This document shows positions 1 to 7,673 of a stretch of DNA of 64,000 bases, piece after piece. Both the position numbers and the translations under genes were made by a program. The number at the start of each line of letters is the position of its first letter. The first letter of the stretch is position 1. This stretch comes from an uncultured Candidatus Melainabacteria bacterium (lineage in GTDB: Bacteria > Cyanobacteriota > Vampirovibrionia > Gastranaerophilales > Gastranaerophilaceae). The notes beneath the pieces were generated by a model. That model saw only the letters and a list, made by a program, of their open reading frames with translations, had not been told where the DNA came from and did not search any database. Location of the stretch: assembly GCA_934754515.1 (NCBI GenBank), contig CAKVIG010000006.1, positions 1 through 64,000 of the forward strand, read 5' to 3'.

Positions 1-130
1 GCATTTTTTTTTTTTCATTGCAATATGCAACATATGTGGTATTAGATTTATATTAGAGCAAATGTTTATTTCTGTTTGATAGGCGGTTTGATAGAGAGCT
101 TAGAAGAAATATTTATGTGACGCATTGATT

Positions 131-202
131 GAACAACCTCCATGAATATGGAGGTCGCAGCTGTTAGCGAAGCCGTGCCGAGCTTTACAGCTGCGGGTGG
201 TT
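131..202. repeat. Palindromic repeat, CCTCC/GCAGCTG type
   Basis: A hairpin pairs a 5' arm containing an AACCTCC block and a GCAGCTGT core with a 3' arm ending ACAGCTGCGGGTGGTT. A related copy in opposite orientation lies at 54847-54922. It is intergenic, with no coding content. Confidence 0.6.
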
Positions 203-216
203 ACAGCAATCATTTA

Positions 217-349
217 TAACACCCTCTCCTGCCTTCGGCACCCTCCCCCGATGGAGGGAGCTAAAGTCGTACAATTAACGTATGTTGCTCCCTCCCCTTT
301 TGTCAATTTTACATGGGGAGGGTGTCCGGAGGACGGGAGAGGGTATTAT
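217..349. repeat. Long palindromic repeat, CCCTCTCC type
   Basis: The left arm (ACACCCTCTCCTGCC...) is complementary to the right arm (...GGACGGGAGAGGGTATT) around an AT-rich centre. It belongs to the commonest repeat family in this window, with other members near 2129, 4310, 8511, 18871, 29888, 33946, 48136 and 58486. Confidence 0.7.
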
Positions 350-537
350 TAACATTTAATATATACTTTTTAACTATATCAGCATTACTCTTGAGAATGA
401 TTTTTCAAAAAATTCATTACAATTCTTTACATGTCGATTGCTAAGAGCGTTATTTTATGCTAAAATACTCGCATAAAATGTGTGGAAATTAACTGATATT
501 TATATAAATGTGTGTTACTAATATAGGAGAAAAAACT

Positions 538-690
538 ATGAAACTTATCTCTAAAGAAATCAAAACAGTTAAATCTGCATTCAACGATGAATTTGAAAAC
601 TACTTGAAAAAGCAACAATTGAAAACTACTTTCAACGGAACTGAATTGGAATCTTTTTCTTGGTACAGAAAAGCTTTAGGACTAGCTTAA
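538..690 (+). CDS. Small protein of unknown function (50 aa)
   Basis: I do not recognise this family. The start at 538 is preferred over an upstream in-frame ATG at 508 because AGGAGA lies 8 to 10 bases before it. The protein begins MKLISKEIKTVKSAF, is charged and helical-looking, and has no signal peptide or membrane segment. It is monocistronic: a promoter-like extended -10 lies upstream and a strong hairpin follows at 746-786, which also ends the convergent gene. SD, promoter and terminator all frame it, so it is probably real despite its size. Confidence 0.6.
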   Translation: MKLISKEIKTVKSAFNDEFENYLKKQQLKTTFNGTELESFSWYRKALGLA

Positions 691-745
691 GTCTAAACTG
701 AATCTTATTTAGTAAAGATTTTGGGAGTATGAAAAAATTTAATTT

Positions 746-786
746 TAGTATGGCGCGGATTTGCAGAGCAAATCCGCGCCATACTA
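746..786. terminator. Bidirectional hairpin terminator between convergent genes
   Basis: A near-perfect 18 bp stem (TAGTATGGCGCGGATTTGC pairing with its complement) with a short AGA loop sits between the convergent genes ending at 690 and 799, with T-rich sequence on both sides. Confidence 0.7.
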
Positions 787-798
787 CTTTATATTTTA

Positions 799-1470
799 TT
801 ATTTCTTATTTCCGACTTCATTCCCCGGAATCATAAGTGCTGCAGGAATTACCCTCGAAATTGCATGAACAATCGGATGTTGAGATACATAACTTGCTGC
901 AACTACCGCATCATCCAAGTGGGCTGAAAAATCGGTTATTTTCATATCACGTCCTTCTTTTTGGCGGAATATAAAATTGTTTACACGGTTCATCACTATA
1001 TTTGCCAAATACACACCTGCAAAAATACCGGCTACAGCACCTGCGCTTTGTGCAGCTTTACCATATTTTTTCAGTTTTCCTGACAAGAAATCTACCGTTA
1101 AAATTGGGATTGAAATGTTACCAATCTGCATCAAAGCTTCACGACGTTTTTCTTTTCTTGCTCTTTTGTCCTTGTCTATCATGTAACCACCGGCTAAACC
1201 GCCCAACACTGACCCTACACCAATTGGTATAACTTGTTCATCGTGATATTGAACCTTTGCCAAATAAGAATTTTTAATATTTTTAAACATTTTTGAAGGA
1301 TTGAGAGAATATCCTGCTCTTTTTGCCAAAATTGCGCAACTCGCAAGAGTTCCCAATGCAGACATGCCTGCAACAACCGCTCTCTGTTTTTTAGAATACG
1401 GATTTTTTTGCTCAGTTTCACCAAAATGTTTAAAACTTTGAGTATTGTAATTTACAGGACTAATGTTCAT
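799..1470 (-). CDS. Membrane-associated protein of unknown function
   Basis: The 223-residue protein has no family I can name. It opens with MNISPVNYNTQSFKHF, which is not a signal peptide. Hydrophobic or glycine-rich stretches lie near residues 31-50 (AVVAGMSALGTLASCAILA), 82-97 (IGVGSVLGGLAGGYMI), 140-160 (AGAVAGIFAGVYLANIV) and 205-215. A very basic segment (DKDKRARKEKRREA) lies between the second and third. This suggests a multi-pass inner-membrane protein with a cytoplasmic basic loop. A GAAGGT Shine-Dalgarno precedes the ATG. It is followed downstream by the convergent hairpin at 746-786. Confidence 0.65.
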   Translation of the reverse strand: MNISPVNYNTQSFKHFGETEQKNPYSKKQRAVVAGMSALGTLASCAILAKRAGYSLNPSKMFKNIKNSYLAKVQYHDEQVIPIGVGSVLGGLAGGYMIDKDKRARKEKRREALMQIGNISIPILTVDFLSGKLKKYGKAAQSAGAVAGIFAGVYLANIVMNRVNNFIFRQKEGRDMKITDFSAHLDDAVVAASYVSQHPIVHAISRVIPAALMIPGNEVGNKK

Positions 1471-1534
1471 ATTACTACCTTCTAGATATTGTAAAACATG
1501 AACAAAATGAAAATTGCCTATATCTTAAAATATC

Positions 1535-2011
1535 TTAACAAACAGGTGAGTAGAATTTAGAAATTTCTTCAAAATACTTCTCTAAAGCCTTATAGCCATT
1601 ATATATTTCATTTGTAACCGTAGCATATCTGCTTGCGATTATGTACTTAAGTTCTTTACATCTAATTTGAAGCAAATCGTCAGCATCTTTCCTCAAAAGT
1701 TCGTTGCCGGATGTTGACCATTTTTTCAAATAAGAAAGTTCTTCATTAATTTGCTTAATTGTAGAGAATTCCAAAGTATTGAAATCGTATTTTTTAAGAA
1801 GTTGTAATTCAGAGTTTGTGATTCTGCTCTGAACAGCTTGGAAACGATAAATTTTCTTGATGATTACATAGTTATCAGCAATTCTTCTGTGAGAATACGG
1901 CACTGAACTTTTTGCCAAAAGTGCTGACGTAGAAAGTGCTGTAAACGCATCATCATCTCTTGAAAATGTACTTTGAATTGGATTAATCGTTTCAATCTTC
2001 TTATTAATCAC
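1535..2011 (-). CDS. Unknown soluble helical protein
   Basis: I do not recognise this protein. The frame can open at an ATG at 2050 (171 aa), but AAAGGAG lies 9 bases before a GTG at 2011, so a 158-residue product starting at VINKKIETINP is preferred. It is rich in Lys, Glu, Leu and Tyr with predicted helices (ITNSELQLLKKYDF; INEELSYLKKW), and has no membrane segment or signal peptide. It lies on the same strand as the gene ending at 799, about 60 bases upstream, and may be co-transcribed with it. Confidence 0.55.
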   Translation of the reverse strand: MINKKIETINPIQSTFSRDDDAFTALSTSALLAKSSVPYSHRRIADNYVIIKKIYRFQAVQSRITNSELQLLKKYDFNTLEFSTIKQINEELSYLKKWSTSGNELLRKDADDLLQIRCKELKYIIASRYATVTNEIYNGYKALEKYFEEISKFYSPVC

Positions 2012-2128
2012 TAGCCCAAACTCCTTTACCCTCTTTACAAATACAATCATATATTAAGCATGTAAAGTTGTCATTAAAATCTGAAAAATTTTTACATAAA
2101 TTAAAAAATCGTTTTTCCCTTGCGGGAA

Positions 2129-2294
2129 TTCACCTCACCCTAGCCCTGTCTTGGATTATTCGGGCGAGCATAACATTTCAATAACAGCAAATCCTTATGG
2201 ATTTTTCTTGTTATTTTCATGTTATTTGCTCTTACGGGCTTACGCCCTACCGAAAATCCGCTCTCCTGTAAGGCGAGGGCTAGGGTGAGGTGAA
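2129..2294. repeat. CCCTC palindrome interrupted by a 115 bp insert
   Basis: The outer arms (TTCACCTCACCCTAGCC and its complement at 2278-2294) match the uninterrupted copy at 58486-58523. Between TAGCC and CTCTCCTGTAAGG sits an extra 115 bp, listed separately. Confidence 0.8.
2146..2260. mobile_element. 115 bp palindromic insertion element, copy 1
   Basis: This segment is about 94% identical (7 mismatches) to 8536-8650. It runs from CTGTCTTGGATTATTCGGG to CTACCGAAAATCCG and folds as a nested hairpin: ATTCGG pairs with CCGAAAAT, GAGCATAAC with GTTATTTGCTC, and AATAACAGCAAATCC with GGATTT...GTTATT. It is too short to encode a transposase, so if mobile it is non-autonomous. Confidence 0.7.
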
Positions 2295-2409
2295 AAACTC
2301 TCAATAAAAAATAGACGACTTATATCTTTTTTTGAATATTTCTCTTAATAACAGCTGACTTTTTATTTTTTTCAGTTAAATATATGAGGTTAAAACAAAC
2401 TCTCTAATG

Positions 2410-2415
2410 TATAAT
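2410..2415 (+). promoter_or_regulatory. Extended -10 promoter of secretion operon
   Basis: TATAAT is preceded by TG one base upstream (TGTATAAT). No clear -35 is seen. The start site would be near 2422, giving a leader of about 44 bases with AAGGAAA before the ATG at 2466. Confidence 0.5.
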
Positions 2416-2465
2416 ACAATAGGGATTTTTATATCTGATAACTCATTAACAACAAGGAAAAACTT

Positions 2466-3518
2466 ATGCCAATCGAAGGTTTTGATTATAAAGGTTTTGC
2501 AGCATCTATGTCCGAGCAAGCTAAAGAGCTTGTTCCAAAAGAGTTGGAAGACAGAGAAAAAGAATACATTGTAAAAACTCTAGGCAACTTTACACTTCTT
2601 GCCGGAGAGGCTTTGTATAACGACCAGCAACTAAATTTGAATGCTGATCAAGCTGTATTCATTACTCAAATTATTGCAGAATGGTCGTTCCACAAATCTA
2701 TTGACTTAATCCATTCAGGCATTCTGCCTCAATATTGGGATGGTATTATGCAAAAAATTGCATTTACCATTTTTGAAGTTGCAAAACAAGCAGTTATCAG
2801 AAAAATCCCGCAAGACCAATTGTTGCAAGCTGTAGAGCACCACGTAGTCAAGGTTTACAATCAAAGCATTGAAGAACTTCAACAAAAAGGTGTTATTGAC
2901 GAAGACACTAAAAATAAAGCTGAAAGCCAATCAAACATTGATGCAATGGCGCAACAGGCACAAGCAGAACAAGAACGACAAAAACAAGCACAGGCTCAAG
3001 CAGCACAACAAAATGTTCAAGACGCAGAGCAGCGCAGACTTGAACGTCAAAAACAAAGAGAACAACGACGTCAACCGAAACAAGCAAATGTTTCTGTACC
3101 GCAAGGTATTACAAACAAGCAAATGAAACTTATGTCCTTGGCTCTTGTCTTGAAGCTTATGTCACAAGACAAAGTTATGACAATTCTTAACAAATTTGAC
3201 TCAAACGATTCGTTAGCTATTTCTCAATACATGAATATGGCAGATTTGGAATCACATCTTGACGGGGATTTGGTAACGGATTGCCTGAAAGAAATGAAAG
3301 AGTATCTTCCGATTAAGCGTAAACTTACAAAGGAAAATGTTCTTGGAGATTTGTTAAGAATATATAGAGAAATTCCACGAGAACGTATCGAAAAAGTTAT
3401 TAAAAACGAGCGTCCGCTTGTGAAAAGGTTTATTGCGCAAGCCTATGACGGTGAGTATTCGGATTTACCGTTAAAAGTTGCGGGAATTGTTGCACAATAC
3501 ATTGAAGAGAGTGTATAA
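2466..3518 (+). CDS. Uncharacterised adaptor-like protein of secretion operon
   Basis: The 350-residue protein is not assignable to a named family by eye. Residues 1-155 are mostly helical. Residues 155-215 form a Gln/Arg-rich coiled-coil linker. Residues 220-350 are again helical, with repeated leucine-rich helices (MSLALVLKLMSQDKVMTIL; NDSLAISQYMNMADLESHL) that resemble the FliG-middle/MgtE-N type of superhelix, although FliG's EHPQ signature is absent. AAGGAAA precedes the ATG. It is the first gene of an operon followed 9 bases later by the FliH/SctL-like gene and then the SctV-like gate. A role as C-ring/stator adaptor (FliG- or SctK-like) is an inference from position and shape only. Confidence 0.6.
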   Translation: MPIEGFDYKGFAASMSEQAKELVPKELEDREKEYIVKTLGNFTLLAGEALYNDQQLNLNADQAVFITQIIAEWSFHKSIDLIHSGILPQYWDGIMQKIAFTIFEVAKQAVIRKIPQDQLLQAVEHHVVKVYNQSIEELQQKGVIDEDTKNKAESQSNIDAMAQQAQAEQERQKQAQAQAAQQNVQDAEQRRLERQKQREQRRQPKQANVSVPQGITNKQMKLMSLALVLKLMSQDKVMTILNKFDSNDSLAISQYMNMADLESHLDGDLVTDCLKEMKEYLPIKRKLTKENVLGDLLRIYREIPRERIEKVIKNERPLVKRFIAQAYDGEYSDLPLKVAGIVAQYIEESV

Positions 3519-3527
3519 TACTTTTAT

Positions 3528-4307
3528 ATGATAATCAAAAAAAGAAATTTGAGGGGGAAGGTAGAAAAATCAGAGCCTAAAAAAGTTGAGGCTCAAATTT
3601 CTGATGCTCAAATTTCTGAAATTGAAAACTTTGAGCAACATCCTGTCATAGAGGAAGAAGTTATTCAAGAAACTCCTCAACCTCAAATTCAGCAAGAACC
3701 CGAAATAGATTTATTTGATATTGAAAATATTGATTTTACACAGCGTCAGGAACGCAGACGCGGTTCAAGAAGACGCGGTTATCGTAGAATTGATGATAGA
3801 AATCTTGTTTCCAGAGCGCAAGAAGAAGCTGAAAATATTAAAAAATCAGCATTCAAAGAAGGTTATAGAAAAGGTATGGAGCAAGCAAACGCGGATATGG
3901 AAGCTTTTCGCAACTGCTTCTCAGAATTTATGAATGCGCCAAAAAATGTTTTTGAATATATCGCACCTGATATTTTAGAAATCAGTGTTGATATAGCTAA
4001 AAAGATTATAAAAAAAGAAGTTGAAAGCGATCCGCAAGTTTTAGTTAATACAATTGTGGATGTGCTTAAAACGGTTTCAAAAAGCGAACCTAAGATTAAT
4101 ATTAGAGTCAAACCTCAAGCCGTACAGTTTATTAAGGATACTTTACCGAATATAACTTACGAATATGGGATTGACGCTAAGGTTAATATTATAGCAGACC
4201 CTTCGATAGAAGAAGGCGGATGCATTTTTCAGACAAATAACGGTATTGTTGATGCGTCAATTGACACACAATTAGAAATCATTAAAAAAGCAATAGAGGG
4301 AATCTAA
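3528..4307 (+). CDS. FliH/SctL-family export ATPase regulator (stator)
   Basis: Proteins of this family form the peripheral stalk that docks the export ATPase to the C-ring and gate of flagella and type III secretion systems. The 259 residues show an acidic disordered N-terminus, a very basic patch (QERRRGSRRRGYRR, about 68-82) and the family's GYRKGMEQA motif near 112. The C-terminal domain carries the FliH signatures ILEISVDIAKKIIKKE, INIRVKP and DPSIEEGGCIFQTNNGIVDASI. It sits 9 bases after the upstream gene and 57 bases before the gate gene, with a palindromic repeat in that gap. FliH and SctL cannot be separated by eye; the SctV-like neighbour favours SctL. Confidence 0.85.
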   Translation: MIIKKRNLRGKVEKSEPKKVEAQISDAQISEIENFEQHPVIEEEVIQETPQPQIQQEPEIDLFDIENIDFTQRQERRRGSRRRGYRRIDDRNLVSRAQEEAENIKKSAFKEGYRKGMEQANADMEAFRNCFSEFMNAPKNVFEYIAPDILEISVDIAKKIIKKEVESDPQVLVNTIVDVLKTVSKSEPKINIRVKPQAVQFIKDTLPNITYEYGIDAKVNIIADPSIEEGGCIFQTNNGIVDASIDTQLEIIKKAIEGI

Positions 4308-4309
4308 AA

Positions 4310-4347
4310 CCCCTCACCCTAACCCTCTCCCACAAGGGGCGAGGGAA
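4310..4347. repeat. CCCTC palindromic repeat inside an operon
   Basis: The unit CCCTCACCCTAACCCTCTCCC with its partial inverse GGGGCGAGGGA lies between the FliH-like stop and the SctV-like start. The Shine-Dalgarno AAAGGAC of the next gene follows it. Confidence 0.7.
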
Positions 4348-4364
4348 GGAAGTTAAAGGACAAA

Positions 4365-6458
4365 ATGGCAGCGGAAGGACAACAACAAAGCAAACCTATA
4401 TCAGAAATATTTTTGGCACTCTTCGTAATGACTCTTGTTTTAATCTTGATTATGGAGATGCCAAATTGGGTTATCAATTTTTCAATAAGCTTGAATATCA
4501 CGCTTGGTATTGTGCTTTTGATGATATCTTTGTATGTCCAAAAACCATTAGAATTGGCTGCTTTTCCTTCAATCATTCTTTTGGGTACAATGTTCCGTTT
4601 GGTACTTTCTATCGCTTCAACAAGACTTATTCTTGCAAAAGGTGATGCGGGGGAAGTAGTCCACGCGTTCGGAACATTTGTTACGGGTGGTAACATGATT
4701 GTAGGTGGTGTAATCTTCTTGATTATTACGGTTGTACAGTTCATGGTAATTACAAAAGGTGCTGAACGTATCGCCGAAGTTTCTGCACGTTTCGCCTTAG
4801 ACGCTATGCCCGGTAAACAGATGACAATTGACGCCGACTTTAACGCAGGATTGATATCACCTGAAGAAGCAGTAAAAAGACGTGAAGACCTCCAAAGAGA
4901 ATCAAGCTTGTTCGGTTCTATGGATGGTTCCATGAAGTTCGTAAAAGGTGATACTATGGCAGGTATCATCATCGTTATAATCAACATTGTAGGCGGCTTG
5001 ACAATCGGTTGTTTGGTTAACCAAATGCCAATTGCGGACGCCGTCGGTAAATACACCGTTTTAACTATCGGTGACGGTTTGGCGTCACAGCTTCCGTCAC
5101 TTTTGATGTCAATTTCAGCCGGTATCGTAATGACACGTGCTTCTGCAACAAGCACTTCATTAGGTGGTGATTTGACTGCGCAAATCATGGCAAAGCCTTA
5201 TTCATTGTTCTTTGCCGCATTATTCTTAGGCTTGATTACAATAAGTTCGCCTATCACAGGTTTGCCGTTCTTCCCATTCTTATGTTTTACAATAATCTTG
5301 GCTGTTGCAGGCTTCTCAGTATTAGTTAACGCCGATGTTCAATCTCAATTGGGTCAATTGGAAAGCGTACGTCAGAATATGCAAGACTTGGTTAACCCTA
5401 ATAAGATGTACGAAAGACTTGGTGTTGACGTTTTGAGTTTACAAGTTGGTGCAGGCTTGCTTGTAATTGCCGATCCTGATCAGGAAGGTCAATTACTTGC
5501 TAAGATTGCTGCTCTACGTCAAAGAGTTACTGATGAATTAGGTTATATTTTACCAAACATACGTATTATGGACTCATCAGCTTTGGAGGCAAACGAGTAC
5601 GTAATTTCTATTCGTAACAATGTCGTTGCATCAGGTTATGTTTATCCGGGTAAATATATGGTAATTGCCGATCAGTGGGATTCTGTTAAGAAAACAATTC
5701 CAGAAGATGCGATTGTCGGTGTTGACCCTACTTATCAAACTCAAGCATATTGGATTTCGCAAGACGATGCAAGGGCTACTAAGAATGTTACAGCAGTTGA
5801 TGCAACAGATGTTCTTGTTACACACTTACAAGAATGTGTAAGAAAACACGTTGATGAAGTTATGACAAAAACTGACGTTCTTAAGCTTATGGAACTTGTA
5901 CGTTCTCAAGACCCGACTCTTGTAAACGACTTGGTTCCTGCAATTATCTCTACTTCAGATTTGAGAAAGATTTTTGTAAACTTAATCAGAGAAAAGGTTT
6001 CAATCAAGGATATTATTTTTGTATTTGAACGTTTGTGCGACTATGCGAGATTTTCTAAAGAACCTGATATCTTATCCGAACGTTTGCGTGCGGCTTTAGG
6101 TCGTCAAATATGTTTAAGCAATGTTGACCGCGACCATGTGCTATATGCTCTGACACTTTCTCCTGAATGGGAAAAGACACTTGACGACAGCTGTCAAAGA
6201 ACAGAGCTTGGTACGATGTTCTTGCTAAATCCAATGCAAGTTCAAGATTTGATTGAATCTACTGCAATGACATTGATGAGGGCGCACCAATCAATCGGAC
6301 AACAGCCGGTAATCTTGTGTTCTCCTAGAATCAGATTGCCGTTGTACCAATTATTAGAACGTCACATTCCAACAATTGTTGTAATTTCTTATTCTGAATT
6401 GATTACAGATATCAAGGTTGAAGCAGTTGATACAATTGGCGAAAACAGCGGATACTAA
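4365..6458 (+). CDS. sctV: FHIPEP-family type III export gate, SctV-like
   Basis: This is an inner-membrane export gate: an eight-helix N-terminal half followed by a cytoplasmic domain that forms the nonameric ring receiving substrates. It has 697 residues. The FHIPEP signature is intact (RIAEVSARFALDAMPGKQ, near 137-155). Several positions follow non-flagellar SctV rather than FlhA: VVQFMVITKGAER before the signature, and LFGSMDGSMKFVKGD after it, where flagellar FlhA usually has NF and YGAMDGASKF. A typical flagellar FlhA is encoded at 18913-21006, so this is a second, distinct gate. It is third in an operon with the FliH/SctL-like gene; no ATPase, SctRST or needle gene lies in the window. 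Family assignment is certain; the SctV-versus-FlhA call is by motif only. Confidence 0.8.
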   Translation: MAAEGQQQSKPISEIFLALFVMTLVLILIMEMPNWVINFSISLNITLGIVLLMISLYVQKPLELAAFPSIILLGTMFRLVLSIASTRLILAKGDAGEVVHAFGTFVTGGNMIVGGVIFLIITVVQFMVITKGAERIAEVSARFALDAMPGKQMTIDADFNAGLISPEEAVKRREDLQRESSLFGSMDGSMKFVKGDTMAGIIIVIINIVGGLTIGCLVNQMPIADAVGKYTVLTIGDGLASQLPSLLMSISAGIVMTRASATSTSLGGDLTAQIMAKPYSLFFAALFLGLITISSPITGLPFFPFLCFTIILAVAGFSVLVNADVQSQLGQLESVRQNMQDLVNPNKMYERLGVDVLSLQVGAGLLVIADPDQEGQLLAKIAALRQRVTDELGYILPNIRIMDSSALEANEYVISIRNNVVASGYVYPGKYMVIADQWDSVKKTIPEDAIVGVDPTYQTQAYWISQDDARATKNVTAVDATDVLVTHLQECVRKHVDEVMTKTDVLKLMELVRSQDPTLVNDLVPAIISTSDLRKIFVNLIREKVSIKDIIFVFERLCDYARFSKEPDILSERLRAALGRQICLSNVDRDHVLYALTLSPEWEKTLDDSCQRTELGTMFLLNPMQVQDLIESTAMTLMRAHQSIGQQPVILCSPRIRLPLYQLLERHIPTIVVISYSELITDIKVEAVDTIGENSGY

Positions 6459-6470
6459 GCAGATAAAAAG

Positions 6471-6498
6471 TTGAAACTTTGTTTAATTTCGTTATAAT
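6471..6498 (+). promoter_or_regulatory. Promoter giving a leaderless transcript
   Basis: TTGAAA (6471-6476), a 16 base spacer and TATAAT (6493-6498) end only 6 bases before the ATG at 6505, so transcription should begin at or beside the start codon. No Shine-Dalgarno is present. Confidence 0.7.
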
Positions 6499-6504
6499 AA
6501 TTTT

Positions 6505-6996
6505 ATGAAGAGAATTTTAGTTTTATTAGTTTTTATATTATCAGCATTACCGATTGTTGCAGATGAGGTTATATTAAGCACCGGGATTGCAATTAACGAT
6601 ATTCCAAAAGCATTTTTCGGAAGCTGGAGAGTTACGGCACAGCTTTCAGATACAAACAGTTATGGAACTTTTAAACCTGTTAGCACTGACATGTGGAACT
6701 TATCAAGAGTCGGTGACAAAATTACTTTGTCAAATCCGTTTACAGGCGCAAATGCAGAAATTTCCGTTAGAGCAGTTGAAGGAAATCTTGTTGTGTTTTC
6801 TAAGAAAGCACCTTATGATAACAAAGTTTTAACTGATACCGTGACATTAAGGCTTTCGGATAATAAATTTTCAGGTATAAATGATTTGACTTTGGAATCA
6901 TATTCTTTGGTTGATAATCATTTAATGAAAACAGAGCATGCTAAATACACCATTAAAGGTGAAAAGATTTCCGGAGAAAGTATTTTAAAACATTAG
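6505..6996 (+). CDS. Secreted protein of unknown function
   Basis: A cleavable signal peptide (MKRILVLLVFILSALPIVA, 1-19) is followed by a 144-residue domain rich in short beta-like stretches (FGSWRVTAQLSD; DKITLSNPF; NLVVFSK). This suggests a small beta-sandwich or barrel in the periplasm or exported. I do not recognise the family. It has its own leaderless-type promoter, 46 bases after the gate gene, so it need not belong to that operon. It converges with the gene ending at 6998 with one base between them. Confidence 0.7.
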   Translation: MKRILVLLVFILSALPIVADEVILSTGIAINDIPKAFFGSWRVTAQLSDTNSYGTFKPVSTDMWNLSRVGDKITLSNPFTGANAEISVRAVEGNLVVFSKKAPYDNKVLTDTVTLRLSDNKFSGINDLTLESYSLVDNHLMKTEHAKYTIKGEKISGESILKH

Positions 6997-6997
6997 A

Positions 6998-7246
6998 TTA
7001 TTCTTCGATTGCAAGTCCGTCGTTTTCGGTAGCAACTTCTAGCAATCGGTAAGATAAATATGCACCAAGTGCAACAGCTTTAAGGTCGATAGTTTCATCG
7101 TGTTTTGCAACTTCTAAAATCGCAGAATTAATTTCAGGATTTTCTTCCTTAAGATATTGAACCATGTTTTTTCTCCAAGCTTGCACATCCTTGAAAGCTT
7201 CTGCAAAAATTTCTGATGACATATCTTCGGTTATGATTGGTAACAT
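6998..7246 (-). CDS. Small acidic protein of unknown function
   Basis: The 82-residue protein is acidic and helical (MSSEIFAEAFKDVQAWRKNM; LKAVALGAYLSYRLLEVA), cytoplasmic, with no recognised motif. AGGAG lies 11 to 13 bases before the ATG, and the gene is bounded by a convergent gene on one side and a repeat-rich spacer on the other. Confidence 0.6.
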   Translation of the reverse strand: MLPIITEDMSSEIFAEAFKDVQAWRKNMVQYLKEENPEINSAILEVAKHDETIDLKAVALGAYLSYRLLEVATENDGLAIEE

Positions 7247-7346
7247 GTTCTCTATTCTCCTATTTTTTATAATTATAGTTTATATTGTAAAGTGTTACAA
7301 TACATCAAATATATTAAGAAATATTGCTTTAATACTTCTACAAATC

Positions 7347-7369
7347 GTAGGGTGCAAATTTTTGCACCA
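7347..7369. repeat. GTAGGGTGCAAATTTTTGCACC palindrome
   Basis: A short perfect stem (GGTGCAAA with TTTGCACC). Same family as 27544-27577, 27992-28025 and a diverged copy at 45644-45664. Confidence 0.7.
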
Positions 7370-7396
7370 ATAACTTAAAACAGGTACTGACTAAAA

Positions 7397-7431
7397 GTCG
7401 TGTTGGATGAAAATTGTCCAACACGACCTAC
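7397..7431. repeat. GTCGTGTTGGAT palindrome
   Basis: GTCGTGTTGGA pairs with TCCAACACGAC around TGAAAATTG. Other copies are at 9709-9743 and 21106-21140. Confidence 0.75.
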
Positions 7432-7673
7432 AGACTTAGAAATTCGGGTGAGGGTTCAAGCCGTAAGGCAAATAAAAAAAAAATACGGAAATGAAATTTA
7501 CAATTTTTTTATTTTAGCTTTATAGTCCTATCTTCCTCGGAGAGGGAATAACCTAAAATCGTTCGGTCTAAGTATATTATCAATTAAGAATGTAACAAAA
7601 ATGCCTTTGTCTTGCTTCTGTTTTGTTTTTTTGATAAACTCTGAATGTAGATTAGGTAAAGAGGAGTTTTATT

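Larger units (their letters stand above)
1..537. other. Gene-free region with two palindromic repeats
   Basis: No convincing gene is visible before 538. The stretch holds two palindromic repeat copies (131-202 and 217-349, listed separately). A likely promoter for the following small gene has an extended -10 (TG then TAAAAT at 461-466) about 18 bases after a weak TTGCTA at 437. Confidence 0.6.
2012..2465. other. Intergenic region with composite repeat and promoter
   Basis: The region holds a CCCTC-type palindrome interrupted by a 115 bp insert (2129-2294). It also holds an extended -10 promoter (TGTATAAT, box at 2410-2415) about 50 bases before the operon starting at 2466. No small gene is visible. 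Confidence 0.6.
7247..7673. other. Repeat-rich intergenic spacer before fabI
   Basis: The spacer contains a GTAGGGTGC-type palindrome (7347-7369), a GTCGTGTTGG-type palindrome (7397-7431) and a decayed CCCTC-type fragment around 7441-7555. No gene is visible. The fabI promoter probably lies in the T-rich last 70 bases; no consensus pair is convincing. Confidence 0.55.

Noticed and set aside
4319..5188. A 289-codon minus-strand frame opposite the SctV-like gene
   Set aside because: It is antisense to a clear gate protein, has no ribosome site and starts inside a palindromic repeat.
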